A stretch of 64,000 bases of DNA from Chryseobacterium sp. SC28 (GCF_003932955.1 NZ_QOVY01000004.1:1-64000); one strand, 5' to 3'; positions 27,278-36,037 are shown, numbered from the stretch's first letter. Program-made: numbers and translations. The notes: generated by a model not told the origin, from the sequence alone.

Positions 27278-28006
27278 ATGCCCTATAACACGCTGAAAAA
27301 ATTAGTCCCGAAAAATATTTTAATCAAAAATGAACAATTCTTCAGGAGATTTATCTATATTTTTTATCGAGGCAACAGCCATCAATGCCCCATTTGCGAA
27401 AAGAAATTTCGGAAATTTTTGATGAATCAGCGTGGCGAAAAGCTGTGTCCAAGTTGCGGAAGTATGCCCCGAGACAGGCGCTTGTTTATCGAATTTCAAA
27501 AGGAATTTTCGGGAAAAGAAAAAGTCAGGTTGTTGGATTTTTCGCCGTCCAGATCTTTGTACAGAAAATTAAAATCGATCAAGAACATAGAATATTATCC
27601 CACCGATTTGTCCACCGACTTCATTTCTGAATATCAATATGACATAACCGACCTTGCCGTCGATGAACGGTTTTTTGATTTCATCTTTTGCTATCATATT
27701 TTGGAACATATTGACGACGATGCCAAAGCCATGAAAGAATTGTACAGAGTTTTGAAATCTGAAGGAAAAATATTTGTGCAGACGCCCTTCAAAGAAGGCG
27801 AAATCTATGAAGATCCGGAAGTGAAAACCGATGAAGACCGGCTGAAATACTTTGGACAAAAAGATCACGTGAGAATCTATTCGGTAAATGGATTGGCGAA
27901 ACGGCTCGCAAATGCGGGATTCCAAGTTCAAATCAAAACTTTTGGTCAAGATATCTTTTTCGGTCTTCGCAAAGACGAAACCTTGCTGCTGCTCTCCAAG
28001 AATTAA
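27278..28006 (+). CDS. Class I SAM-dependent methyltransferase with N-terminal zinc ribbon
   Basis: The 242-residue protein has a four-cysteine zinc ribbon at about residues 38-66 (CPICEKKF and CPSCGSMPRDRR), then a methyltransferase domain. The SAM-binding region is around VRLLDFSPS, and the post-motif FDFIFCYHILEHIDDD is typical of small-molecule or lipid-glycan methyltransferases. It ends with GLAKRLANAGFQV. The zinc ribbon may position a substrate. Similar proteins occur in cell-surface glycan loci, but this one is isolated, so no substrate is assigned. Confidence 0.8.
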   Translation: MPYNTLKKLVPKNILIKNEQFFRRFIYIFYRGNSHQCPICEKKFRKFLMNQRGEKLCPSCGSMPRDRRLFIEFQKEFSGKEKVRLLDFSPSRSLYRKLKSIKNIEYYPTDLSTDFISEYQYDITDLAVDERFFDFIFCYHILEHIDDDAKAMKELYRVLKSEGKIFVQTPFKEGEIYEDPEVKTDEDRLKYFGQKDHVRIYSVNGLAKRLANAGFQVQIKTFGQDIFFGLRKDETLLLLSKN

Positions 28007-28061
28007 TGATTCGGCAACGAAGATGCTAATTAAACAGTTAGTTTTCAAAATCTAAAATCAT

Positions 28062-28069
28062 TAGATTTG
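28062..28069 (+). promoter_or_regulatory. -7 box TAGATTTG for the nucleotidase-porZ-recO operon
   Basis: TAGATTTG matches TAnnTTTG and ends 17 bases before the ATG at 28087. No -33 TTG is seen. It is the only likely promoter for the four tightly packed genes that follow. Confidence 0.5.
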
Positions 28070-28086
28070 TAGTCATATATTTCTCG

Positions 28087-28848
28087 ATGAAAAACAGACT
28101 TTTGGGATTCGGAATCGTCGGATTGCTGATGATAAGCTGCAAAACGCCGCTTAATGTCGCAAACATCCATACCGAAAAGAATATTTACATTACCGATCAG
28201 CTCAAAGAAAATGAAGCGATGAATGCGGCAATCCAGCCCTACAAGCAAGAGCTGGAAGGCAAGATGAACACCGTCATCTCCCACACGAATGTAGAACTGA
28301 CGAAAGCCGGAGACAACAGCAATCTTGGGAATCTGCTGGCAGATTACACCTTTGAAGGTGCCGATGAATGGGCAAAGAAAAACAATCGGCCGCCGGTAGA
28401 TGCGGCCGTCATCAACATCGGCGGCATCCGGACGATCATCCCGAAAGGTGACATCCAAACCAAACAGATTTACGAAGTAATGCCTTTTGAAAACGAAATC
28501 GTGATCGTGAAAATGAGCGGTAAAGGTATGGAAGGACTGTTTGATTATTATTTGAAAACCCAAAAGAATAATCCGGTATCGCACCTCATCATCGAAACGG
28601 AAAATGGAAAACTTTCTCAGAAGCTAATCAACGGAAAAGCCATAGATTACAACAAAACATACTACATTGCTACTTCGGATTATCTGGCTTTGGGCGGTGA
28701 TAATATGTTGTTTTTTGGCAAAGGCGAACTGATCTCAACCGGAATCAAAATGCGTGATCTTTTTTTGGAAAAGTTCCAGCAAAATCCCGAAATTTCTGCA
28801 CCCAATGATGTGCGATTGATTTTCAAAAATAAAAAATCCGAAGAATAA
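28087..28848 (+). CDS. 5'-nucleotidase C-terminal domain lipoprotein
   Basis: The 253-residue protein has a lipoprotein signal ending LLMISC, then only the C-terminal substrate-binding domain of UshA-type 5'-nucleotidases. Visible motifs are NLGNLLADY, AAVINIGGIRT (the substrate-stacking and Arg region), YEVMPFENEI and ATSDYLALGGD. The catalytic metallophosphatase half is encoded by the next gene, whose ATG overlaps the stop of this one by one base. The two products presumably work together in the periplasm to dephosphorylate nucleotides. Splitting the enzyme and placing the C-terminal part first is the notable point. Confidence 0.88.
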   Translation: MKNRLLGFGIVGLLMISCKTPLNVANIHTEKNIYITDQLKENEAMNAAIQPYKQELEGKMNTVISHTNVELTKAGDNSNLGNLLADYTFEGADEWAKKNNRPPVDAAVINIGGIRTIIPKGDIQTKQIYEVMPFENEIVIVKMSGKGMEGLFDYYLKTQKNNPVSHLIIETENGKLSQKLINGKAIDYNKTYYIATSDYLALGGDNMLFFGKGELISTGIKMRDLFLEKFQQNPEISAPNDVRLIFKNKKSEE

Positions 28849-29798
28849 TGCAACGAAAGGAATTTCTAAAATATGTTGGCGCCGGAAGCCTTGCTTTAAC
28901 ATTGGCTCCCAATCTTCTGTTGGCCGATCAACTGGATTCTATCAATAAAAAATCGGCTTACAAACTGACCATCTTGCATACCAACGATCAGCACAGCAGG
29001 ATTGAGCCATTTGACTCGTCTTACACCAAGAACCCTAACCAAGGCGGATTTGCAAGGCGCGCCTCATTAATACAACAAATCCGCTCCGAAGAAAAAAATG
29101 TTTTGTTGCTGGACTCGGGCGATATTTTCCAGGGAACGCCTTATTTCAATTTTTTCGGTGGCGAGCTGGAGTTCAAGCTGATGAGTATGATGAAGTACGA
29201 CGCTTCTACAATGGGAAACCACGATTTCGACAACGGTTTGGAAGGTTTTCTGAAAGTCTTGCCCAATGCCAGGTTCCCCTTCATCTGCTCCAATTATGAT
29301 TTTAAAAATACCCTATTAGACGGCAAAACGGAGGCTTACAAAATCTTCTGCAAAGACGGGATCAAAGTGGGCGTTTTTGCGGTGGGGATTGAATTGAATG
29401 GCTTGGTGAGTAAGAAGAATTATGCCGAAACGATTTATCAAAACCCGATCGAAATTGCGCAGCACTATGCAGATTTTCTTCGGAAAGATAAAAAATGTGA
29501 TCTCGTGATCTGCCTGTCCCACATTGGATTTGATTATAAAGATGATCCTGCGAAAATATCGGACAAGCATCTGGCTGCCAAAACCTCGGGGATAGATTTG
29601 ATTTTGGGCGGTCACACCCATACTTTTTTGAAGGAGCCTTTGACTTTTCAAAATAAAGCGGGGAAGAATGTGATTGTCAATCAGGTAGGTTGGGCCGGGA
29701 TCTTACTGGGAAGACTGGATTTTTATTTCGATAATCAAAAGGATTTGAAAAATATTTCGTGGAATAATCAGTTAATAGATGGAAACATCATTGTTTAG
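28848..29798 (+). CDS. 5'-nucleotidase N-terminal metallophosphatase domain protein
   Basis: The 316-residue protein carries the catalytic half of a UshA-like 5'-nucleotidase. Metal-ligand motifs are complete: LHTNDQHSRIEP, LDSGDIFQG, MGNHDFDNG, LSHIGFDYK and GGHTHTFL. The N-terminus (MQRKEFLKYVGAGSLALTLAP) looks like an export signal, similar to Tat-type signals but without a clear twin arginine. It overlaps the C-terminal-domain gene by one base and ends one base before porZ. It likely assembles with the neighbouring lipoprotein in the periplasm. Confidence 0.88.
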   Translation: MQRKEFLKYVGAGSLALTLAPNLLLADQLDSINKKSAYKLTILHTNDQHSRIEPFDSSYTKNPNQGGFARRASLIQQIRSEEKNVLLLDSGDIFQGTPYFNFFGGELEFKLMSMMKYDASTMGNHDFDNGLEGFLKVLPNARFPFICSNYDFKNTLLDGKTEAYKIFCKDGIKVGVFAVGIELNGLVSKKNYAETIYQNPIEIAQHYADFLRKDKKCDLVICLSHIGFDYKDDPAKISDKHLAAKTSGIDLILGGHTHTFLKEPLTFQNKAGKNVIVNQVGWAGILLGRLDFYFDNQKDLKNISWNNQLIDGNIIV

Positions 29799-29799
29799 A

Positions 29800-32082
29800 A
29801 TGAAGAAAATTTTATTATTGATATCGTTTGGCATTGCGCTGCTTTGCCAAGCTCAGACTTCCACCAAATGGAGCGACCTGTTCTCCTACAACAATGTTTT
29901 GACTATTCGGGAAGATGGCGACCGATTGATAGCGGCTACGGAAAACGGTATTTTCTACTATAATCCATCGACGGGGGAGATCAAAAAACTCTCTAAAGCC
30001 AATGGTCTGCACGAGGTGAAAATTTCCGCCTTTGATTACAATTCGGCTACGAAGATGGGAATCGTAGGCTATCAAAACGGCTCGATGGATGTCATCACGC
30101 CCGAGGGTATTTTCCTGATCGTCGATATTCCTTTGGCCACCGGCTACAACGGCAGCAAGAGAATCAATCATATCTCCATTAATGGCGACCGGGCTGTGAT
30201 CTCGGTGGGCTATGGCGTTTCTATCTTCAATATTGGCAGAAGAGAATTTGGAGACACGGCTTTTTTTGCAACCGGCGGAACATATTTGGCTGCCAATGCC
30301 GCAGTCTTGAAAGACAATACGATATACGCCGCAACCAGTTCCGGCATCAAGTCCCACGAAGTGGACGCGACTTTCCCTGTATTTTCCAGCTGGGCAACGC
30401 CTCTCGGCGGAACTTTTAAAAAAGTAGATGCCAACAGTACAATTGCTTTTGCCACGAGCACACAAGTGAGCTATGGCACCGGCCCCACTTATTCTAACCT
30501 TAGCAAAACGTTTACAAATATTCAGGATTTGAGAGTGACGGAGAACCAAATCATCGTGACAGATCAGAGCCAAGTTTATATCTACAGCACGGCGGGTGCG
30601 CTTCAGAAAACCTTTGATGCGGGAGAAATAGTCAATACTGCATTGGTCTATAACAATACTTTGTTTACAGGAACAAAATTTTCGGGAATCTATAATGAGC
30701 AAAAAAACAGTTTCCGACCCGATGGTCCCTACAACAACAGAGCTTATAAGCTTAGCTTACTCAATAACGAAATATGGGTGGCCTCGGGCAATAGAAATTC
30801 TGATCCTGTAGCCACTGCCGGCAATCCCAACGAAGACAAAATCGGCTATTACCATTTCGACGGCACCAAATGGAACTATCCAACCTATTTTTTAAACAAT
30901 ACCTCCGTCAAATTCAATATTTTGGATGTGGTTCCCGATCCGTCCAATCCCACAGAGATCTATTTTACCAATTTTTATTCCAACGGATTTTCGCCAACCG
31001 ACAAAGGCGTTTATAAGATGCGGAATAATGAATTTGTCAAAAGATATTCTTTCAATAGTGATGAAAGGGCGTATTGGTACAAGCCTGTGGGATTAGTTTT
31101 CGACAGTCAGAATAATCTTTTCTGCACCGTCCAGTCCACTTGTCCGGCTTTTAATGATCCTTGTCCTACCTCCAGCTTTTATTTATTCAATAAGTCCAAC
31201 GATGCATTTGGGGTCAATCCCTTTACGACTTTTAATATCGGAGGCATCCAAAAGCCGGTTACCAAAGACGGCGTCCTGTATATTCCGGCACCCTACACGA
31301 GTGACGGCGGACTGATGATTTATGATTACAACAACACCGCGAGTTCCACTTCCGATGACAGATTCAAGGTGTTGAAAAAAGGTAATAATCTACCCATCGA
31401 CGGTACTACATCTGTAAGCATCGACAACAATGATGATGTTTGGATTGGCAACAACGAAGGTCTGCGCATATTGTCGAATCCGAAAGCTGCCATTTTGGAA
31501 GATAATCCGCAGACCGATCCCATTATCATCGAAGAGAATGGCCTGGCAGAAGAACTTTTCAGGGATGCAAAGCTTTTGCAAATCAGGACAGACTCCGGAA
31601 ATCAAAAATGGATCTCCATCGATGGCGGCGGTGTTTTCTACATCAGTTCCAATGGCGACAAAACCATCTATAAATTTACAAAATCCAACTCCCCTTTGCC
31701 CAATGACAGCGTTACCGATATCGAAATCGACAGCAAAACCGGGAAAGTCTATTTCGTAACCTTGGACGGCATCGTGGTTTACCAGGGCGACGTCGCAGAA
31801 GTGACTTCCAACTTTGGCGACGTTCTGGTTTACCCCAATCCGGTGGTCTATGCCCAATACAAAGGCAACGTGAGAATACGCGGGCTGGCCGCAAAAACCA
31901 ATATCCGGATCACCGATGCGGCGGGAAATCTGGTACATTCTGCGGTGGCAACGGGCGGGTATTTCGAGTGGAATTTGGCAAATCAGCGTGGCGTGCGGGT
32001 GGCCTCCGGAATCTATTTTGTGCTGATGACCAACGAAGACGGAACCGATACGGCCACGGCCAAGATTGCGGTCGTGAATTAA
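29800..32082 (+). CDS. porZ: T9SS component PorZ-like beta-propeller protein
   Basis: PorZ is part of the type IX secretion attachment complex, where it delivers anionic lipopolysaccharide to the PorU sortase in Porphyromonas. The 760-residue product has a signal peptide (MKKILLLISFGIALLCQAQ), a first propeller starting TKWSDLFSYNNVLTIREDGD, a second with two-component-regulator-type repeats (DDVWIGNNEGLRIL), and a T9SS type A C-terminal domain (VYPNPV to KIAVV). I chose the ATG at 29800, one base after the upstream stop, because it gives a normal signal peptide; an ATG at 29779 would add seven residues. recO follows after three bases. Confidence 0.8.
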   Translation: MKKILLLISFGIALLCQAQTSTKWSDLFSYNNVLTIREDGDRLIAATENGIFYYNPSTGEIKKLSKANGLHEVKISAFDYNSATKMGIVGYQNGSMDVITPEGIFLIVDIPLATGYNGSKRINHISINGDRAVISVGYGVSIFNIGRREFGDTAFFATGGTYLAANAAVLKDNTIYAATSSGIKSHEVDATFPVFSSWATPLGGTFKKVDANSTIAFATSTQVSYGTGPTYSNLSKTFTNIQDLRVTENQIIVTDQSQVYIYSTAGALQKTFDAGEIVNTALVYNNTLFTGTKFSGIYNEQKNSFRPDGPYNNRAYKLSLLNNEIWVASGNRNSDPVATAGNPNEDKIGYYHFDGTKWNYPTYFLNNTSVKFNILDVVPDPSNPTEIYFTNFYSNGFSPTDKGVYKMRNNEFVKRYSFNSDERAYWYKPVGLVFDSQNNLFCTVQSTCPAFNDPCPTSSFYLFNKSNDAFGVNPFTTFNIGGIQKPVTKDGVLYIPAPYTSDGGLMIYDYNNTASSTSDDRFKVLKKGNNLPIDGTTSVSIDNNDDVWIGNNEGLRILSNPKAAILEDNPQTDPIIIEENGLAEELFRDAKLLQIRTDSGNQKWISIDGGGVFYISSNGDKTIYKFTKSNSPLPNDSVTDIEIDSKTGKVYFVTLDGIVVYQGDVAEVTSNFGDVLVYPNPVVYAQYKGNVRIRGLAAKTNIRITDAAGNLVHSAVATGGYFEWNLANQRGVRVASGIYFVLMTNEDGTDTATAKIAVVN

Positions 32083-32085
32083 CCG

Positions 32086-32763
32086 ATGACACAGGAAGTT
32101 TTTCTACTGTCTTATACCAAATATGGAGATCAGGATGCGGTTCTCCATTGTTTTTGCAAAGAAAATGGCTTCGAAAGTTTCTTTGCCAAAGGAATATACG
32201 CGCCCAAAAATAATAAGAAGGCTTTTCTTTTTCCGTTGAATGAGCTCGTACTGTACACTTCGGACAAGAAAAAAAATATTCCGAACGTCCTGAAAATGGA
32301 GCAAAAAAATGTCGATTTTTTCAGTACAGACATTCGGAAAAGTTCCATTTTGTTTTTTATATCAGATTTGCTCAATCAGGTTTTGAGGAATGAGCATCGA
32401 AATGTGGGCATCTATTCCGAAATTTCTATTTTCTTAAGTCAGTTGCAGATTAATAATTTCCAGTCGCATTTGATTTTTATTTTCAGGCTTCTCAAGCAAC
32501 AAGGCTTGCAGCCGCTCTTCTCGGAGAAAACGTTTTTGAATCCCGAGACCGGACATTTCGAAGATGCAGAAGTTCATCCTTTGTTTGGCAAAGAAGTTTC
32601 GGGGGTTTGGAGGAATCTTATTACTTCCCACGATCCTTATTCCATAAAACTGAGCAGAGCCGAAAAACAGAATTTCCTCGATTCTATTTTGGTCTATTTC
32701 CATTGCCATTTTTCAGACTTCCGCGAGCCAAAATCTTTGGAGATTATTAAGGAAATATTTTAG
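32086..32763 (+). CDS. recO: DNA repair protein RecO
   Basis: RecO binds single-stranded DNA and SSB and helps RecR load RecA at gaps. The 225-residue protein has the N-terminal OB-fold typical of RecO (TQEVFLLSYTKYGDQDAVLHCF, then GFESFFAKGIYAPK), followed by a helical domain. The zinc-finger cysteines of many Firmicute RecO proteins are absent, as is common in Bacteroidota. It lies three bases after porZ and ends the four-gene operon that begins at 28087. Confidence 0.9.
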   Translation: MTQEVFLLSYTKYGDQDAVLHCFCKENGFESFFAKGIYAPKNNKKAFLFPLNELVLYTSDKKKNIPNVLKMEQKNVDFFSTDIRKSSILFFISDLLNQVLRNEHRNVGIYSEISIFLSQLQINNFQSHLIFIFRLLKQQGLQPLFSEKTFLNPETGHFEDAEVHPLFGKEVSGVWRNLITSHDPYSIKLSRAEKQNFLDSILVYFHCHFSDFREPKSLEIIKEIF

Positions 32764-32815
32764 CAGAAAAATCGGAGCGAACAACTATTTGATTTTAGAA
32801 CAACTGTAATGTAAT

Positions 32816-32855
32816 AAAAAAACCCTAAAACATTATTAAAATGAATTGGGGTTTT
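32816..32855 (-). terminator. Terminator of the tRNA-Cys gene
   Basis: On the minus strand AAAACCC pairs with GGGTTTT around a loop of about 22 bases, followed by further T residues. It lies just after the 3' end of tRNA-Cys and does not have a T-run on the recO strand. Confidence 0.5.
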
Positions 32856-32861
32856 CGGATG

Positions 32862-32932
32862 AGGTGCCTAGCGGATTCGAACCGCTGTAGATGGTGTTGC
32901 AGACCACTGCCTAACCACTCGGCCAAAGCACC
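32862..32932 (-). tRNA. tRNA-Cys (anticodon GCA)
   Basis: The minus strand folds into a full cloverleaf: acceptor GGTGCTT with AGGCACC, D-stem GCC/GGC, anticodon loop CTGCAAC with anticodon GCA, and T-arm AGCGG/CCGCT around TTCGAAT. The discriminator base is U73, the expected identity base for CysRS. CCA is not encoded. It is a single tRNA gene between recO and the ribBA-like gene. Confidence 0.95.
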
Positions 32933-33040
32933 ATTTTTCTTGGCTTGCAAATTTAGTGTTTTTTTTCAAATTTCAAATTTAAAAAGTTTCTAATTTCAGA
33001 AATAAGTTTGAAAGGATTCTAAACAGACTTTGAAGACCAA

Positions 33041-33158
33041 GCGTTACTAGCCCTGATGGTAACGGCTATCCTTTTTGTTTTTTCGGCCACGCCGTGTGAG
33101 GATCACCAAGCCTTCTGAAAAACAAAAAGATAATAGTGGACAGCAGGTTCCCGGCTCC
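33041..33158. ncRNA. Structured intergenic element, possibly a flavobacterial RNA or repeat family
   Basis: About 118 bases fold into nested helices. A long stem pairs ATCCTTTTTGTTTTTTC (33068-33084) with GAAAAACAAAAAGAT (33117-33131) apart from small bulges. It is capped by a GC-rich hairpin, CGGC with GCCG (33084-33094). Outer segments AGCC (33049-33052) and GGCT (33153-33156), and CCTG (33052-33055) and CAGG (33144-33147), can close the structure. At the 5' end GTTAC/GTAAC and TAGCC/GGCTA form two mutually exclusive hairpins. It does not match the FMN riboswitch expected before rib genes. It resembles intergenic stem-loop elements I associate with flavobacterial genomes, but the family and function are not known to me. 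Strand is undecided. Confidence 0.5.
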
Positions 33159-33221
33159 AAATGATGGATGTTTTCCACATCTTTAAAGGTGTTGCCATCT
33201 GTTTTTTAGGTTCGAAATCAG

Positions 33222-33229
33222 TATCTTTG
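33222..33229 (+). promoter_or_regulatory. -7 box TATCTTTG for the ribBA-like gene
   Basis: TATCTTTG matches TAnnTTTG and ends 17 bases before the ATG at 33247. A start here would exclude the structured element at 33041-33158 from the mRNA. Confidence 0.5.
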
Positions 33230-33246
33230 CAGAAATTTTAGAATAA

Positions 33247-34371
33247 ATGGACAAGATCCAACTCAATACGATTCCGGAGGCACTGGCCGATCTCAAAAAA
33301 GGTAAAATGATCATCGTAGTAGATGATGAGGACCGAGAAAATGAAGGCGATCTGCTGGCTGCGGCGGAGATGGTGACGACGGAGATGATCAACTTTATGA
33401 CGATCCACGCCAGAGGTTTGATCTGCATGCCGTTGACCGAAAAAAGATGCGACGAACTGGAACTTAATACGATGGTCGTCAATTCTACCGACCCCAAGGA
33501 AACTGCTTTTACGGTATCGGTAGATCTTCTGGGGAAAGGCACTACCACCGGAATCTCGGCCGGCGACCGTGCGAAAACCATCCAAGCCATCATGGATCCG
33601 GCGACCAAACCCGGTGATTTGATGAGGCCGGGACACATCTTCCCACTGCGGGCAAAGGAAGGCGGCGTGCTGAAGAGAGCCGGACATACGGAAGCGGCAA
33701 TCGATCTGACGCGGTTGGCGGGGCTGAAAGAAGGTGGCGTGATCTGCGAAATTATGAATGAAGACGGAAGCATGGCGAGACTGCCGGATCTGATGGAATT
33801 TGCCAAAAAGCACGATCTGAAAATCGTATCGATAGAAGATTTGATTCAGTATCGGTTAAGGCAAGGCGATCTGGTAGAAAGAATCGAAGAGCGCGATATC
33901 CAGACCTATTATGGAAATTTTAAATTTTATGTCTTTGAGGAAAAACCGACGGAGCAGATCCATTTTGCGTTGACCAAGGGAACTTGGGCGCCGGATGAGC
34001 CTGTGCTGGTGCGGGTGCAATCTTCCGGTTCTTATTTTGATGTCTTGAGCAGGCTTGCCAACGGGGAGCATCCATTGATGCAGCGGGTGGTAGATCTTAT
34101 CAATGCTGAGGGAAAAGGAGCCATCGTCTTTATCAACAATGTTTCTACGAAAGAAAACACGCTGAGCAAAGTGCAGCAATTTCTTAATTATCAGGCTAAA
34201 GGCGTGCGTCCTCCTGTGGCTCCCAACTTTCGGGATTACGGAATCGGAACCCAGATTCTGAAAGATCTTGGCATTCACAAATTCAAGATTATCACTCAGA
34301 ATCCGAATATCAGACCAGTTATTTCAGGCTACGATATTGAGATCACGGAAATGGTTGGATTGTCGAAATAG
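33247..34371 (+). CDS. ribB: 3,4-dihydroxy-2-butanone 4-phosphate synthase with degenerate GTP cyclohydrolase II domain
   Basis: The N-terminal half (about residues 1-205) is an intact RibB that makes the four-carbon unit of riboflavin from ribulose 5-phosphate. It has the acidic motif DDEDRENEGDL, the HARGLICMP segment and the AGHTEAAIDL segment. The C-terminal half (about 210-374) has the fold and length of GTP cyclohydrolase II, but the zinc cysteines (C-x10-C-x-C) are missing: the region reads VRVQSSGSYFDVLSRL. The catalytic RQEGR segment is replaced by NVSTKENT. Only the 3' substrate region NFRDYGIGTQIL remains recognisable. So this half is probably non-catalytic, and a separate RibA should exist elsewhere. 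No FMN riboswitch precedes the gene. Confidence 0.88.
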   Translation: MDKIQLNTIPEALADLKKGKMIIVVDDEDRENEGDLLAAAEMVTTEMINFMTIHARGLICMPLTEKRCDELELNTMVVNSTDPKETAFTVSVDLLGKGTTTGISAGDRAKTIQAIMDPATKPGDLMRPGHIFPLRAKEGGVLKRAGHTEAAIDLTRLAGLKEGGVICEIMNEDGSMARLPDLMEFAKKHDLKIVSIEDLIQYRLRQGDLVERIEERDIQTYYGNFKFYVFEEKPTEQIHFALTKGTWAPDEPVLVRVQSSGSYFDVLSRLANGEHPLMQRVVDLINAEGKGAIVFINNVSTKENTLSKVQQFLNYQAKGVRPPVAPNFRDYGIGTQILKDLGIHKFKIITQNPNIRPVISGYDIEITEMVGLSK

Positions 34372-34431
34372 AGTTTGAATTAAAAAAAGAGTCTGCTACA
34401 ATTTCAAGTATATTTACGGAGAAGATTACCA

Positions 34432-34461
34432 TAAAAAAACCATCCCGAAATGAGATGGTTT
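34432..34461 (-). terminator. Terminator of the S10-spc-alpha operon
   Basis: On the minus strand AAACCATC pairs perfectly with GATGGTTT around a nine-base loop and runs into seven T residues. It lies 23 bases after the rplQ stop codon. The plus strand lacks a T-run, so it does not serve the ribBA-like gene well. Confidence 0.85.
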
Positions 34462-34483
34462 ATTGTATAAAAACGGAGAATGT

Positions 34484-35002
34484 TTATTCTTCGGTTTTTT
34501 CTTCTGAAGAAGTTTCTGAAGCAGGCGTTTCTTCCGCTTTAGCTTCAGTAGCTTCGAACACTGCAACTTCCTTTTTAGGAGCTGAACCGGATCTTCTGCT
34601 TCTTCTGGTGGCTTTCTTCTCTTCTGCGTTGGGGTTGTAGATCTCGTTGAAATCTACCAACTCGATCATTGCCATATCGGCTGCATCGCCCAGTCTGAAA
34701 CCGGTTTTGATGATCCGTGTGTAGCCACCGTTTCTTTCTGCAATTTTCGGAGCCACAGTTCTGAACAATTCGGTCACGGCTTCTTTACTTTGCAGGTAGG
34801 AGAAAACGGTTCTTCTGTTGTGTGTGGTATCTTCTTTAGCTTTTGTGAGGATGGGTTCCACGTAAACTCTCAAAGCTTTGGCTTTGGCCACTGTGGTGTT
34901 GATTCTTTTATGTTCAATTAGCGAACAGGCCATATTGGCAAGCATTGCTTTTCTATGCGGGGCTGTTCTGCCTAAGTGATTGATTTTCTTTCCGTGTCTC
35001 AT
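34484..35002 (-). CDS. rplQ: Large ribosomal subunit protein bL17, with acidic tail
   Basis: bL17 sits near the polypeptide exit tunnel. The 172-residue product has the normal core ([21 protein letters not shown] to [12 protein letters not shown]) and then about 48 extra residues. These run from a basic patch ([11 protein letters not shown]) into an alanine- and glutamate-rich tail ([13 protein letters not shown]). Tails of this kind are common in Bacteroidota bL17 and absent from E. coli. It is the last gene of the large ribosomal operon, directly after rpoA, with a strong terminator downstream. Confidence 0.95.
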   Translation of the reverse strand: MRHGKKINHLGRTAPHRKAMLANMACSLIEHKRINTTVAKAKALRVYVEPILTKAKEDTTHNRRTVFSYLQSKEAVTELFRTVAPKIAERNGGYTRIIKTGFRLGDAADMAMIELVDFNEIYNPNAEEKKATRRSRRSGSAPKKEVAVFEATEAKAEETPASETSSEEKTEE

Positions 35003-35010
35003 TGTAAGGA

Positions 35011-36006
35011 TTATTTATCAGCGTCTAACTTATATTTTGCAACATCAAACCCGAAATTAAGTCCTTTTGAGTGAACCAATTCTTCAAGTTCTGTTAACGA
35101 TTTTTTACCAAAATTTCTGAATTTCATCAAATCAGATTTACTGAAAGAGACCAATTCTCCAAGGGTTTCTACTTCAGCGGCTTTCAGGCAGTTGAGGGCT
35201 CTTACGGAAAGATCCATATCTGCTAATTTTGACTTTAGTAGTTGTCTGGTGTGAAGGGTTTCCTCATCGTATTGGATGGAAGCTTTTACGGCTTCGGTTT
35301 CTAATGTGATTCTCTCATCGGAGAACAGCATAAAGTGATAGATCAATATTTTGGAAGCTTCTGTCAAAGCGTTCTGTGGCGTGATAGATCCATCGGTTTC
35401 TATATCCAACACCAATTTTTCGTAATCTGTTTTTTGCTCTACACGATAATTTTCTATGCTGTACTGCACTTTCTTGATTGGGGTGAAGATGGAGTCGATC
35501 GCAATAGTTCCGACGGGTGCATTGCTGGATTTGTTCTGATCAGACGGCACATATCCTCTTCCTTTTTCTATGTTGAAAGTGATTTCGAACGTTACGCCTT
35601 TGGCGAGGGTTGCGATCACCAAATCCGGATTTAGAACCTCGAAATTGGTAATGGAGGCGCCCAAATCTCCGGCGGTCACAACATCTTTGTTCGATATTTT
35701 TGCAGTGAACTGCTCGGCTCCCGGGTTTTCTGTCTTCGCTTTGAGGCGTAGTTGTTTCAGATTAAGAATGATTTCCGTAACATCTTCGATTACTCCCGGT
35801 ATCGTGGAAAATTCGTGCTCTACGCCTTCTATTTTGATAGAAGTAATAGCATATCCTTCCAGAGAAGAAAGCAAAACTCTTCTCAATGCATTACCGATAG
35901 TAAGCCCAAAACCTGATTCCAAAGGTCTGAATTCGAATTGTCCTTTAAAGTCTGTGGAGTTTAAAAGGATTACTTTATCGGGTTTTATAAATGTTAAAAT
36001 TGCCAT
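35011..36006 (-). CDS. rpoA: DNA-directed RNA polymerase subunit alpha
   Basis: RpoA forms the dimer that starts RNA polymerase assembly and contacts promoters and activators. The 331-residue product has the N-terminal assembly domain ([22 protein letters not shown]) and the C-terminal helix-hairpin-helix domain ([22 protein letters not shown] to [10 protein letters not shown]). I chose the ATG at 36006 (start [12 protein letters not shown]), the family start; a TTG at 36021 would add five residues. It sits between rpsD and rplQ in the alpha part of the operon. Confidence 0.96.
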   Translation of the reverse strand: MAILTFIKPDKVILLNSTDFKGQFEFRPLESGFGLTIGNALRRVLLSSLEGYAITSIKIEGVEHEFSTIPGVIEDVTEIILNLKQLRLKAKTENPGAEQFTAKISNKDVVTAGDLGASITNFEVLNPDLVIATLAKGVTFEITFNIEKGRGYVPSDQNKSSNAPVGTIAIDSIFTPIKKVQYSIENYRVEQKTDYEKLVLDIETDGSITPQNALTEASKILIYHFMLFSDERITLETEAVKASIQYDEETLHTRQLLKSKLADMDLSVRALNCLKAAEVETLGELVSFSKSDLMKFRNFGKKSLTELEELVHSKGLNFGFDVAKYKLDADK

Positions 36007-36037
36007 AGTCTGGTTGAGCAAAAATTTGAAAAAATTA

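Noticed and set aside
33041-33229. FMN riboswitch upstream of the ribBA-like gene
   Set aside because: The conserved core words of the RFN element are absent, and the likely promoter at 33222 lies downstream of the structured region.
31000-34000. Genomic island associated with tRNA-Cys
   Set aside because: No integrase, no direct repeat of the tRNA 3' end and no change in gene character was seen around the tRNA.
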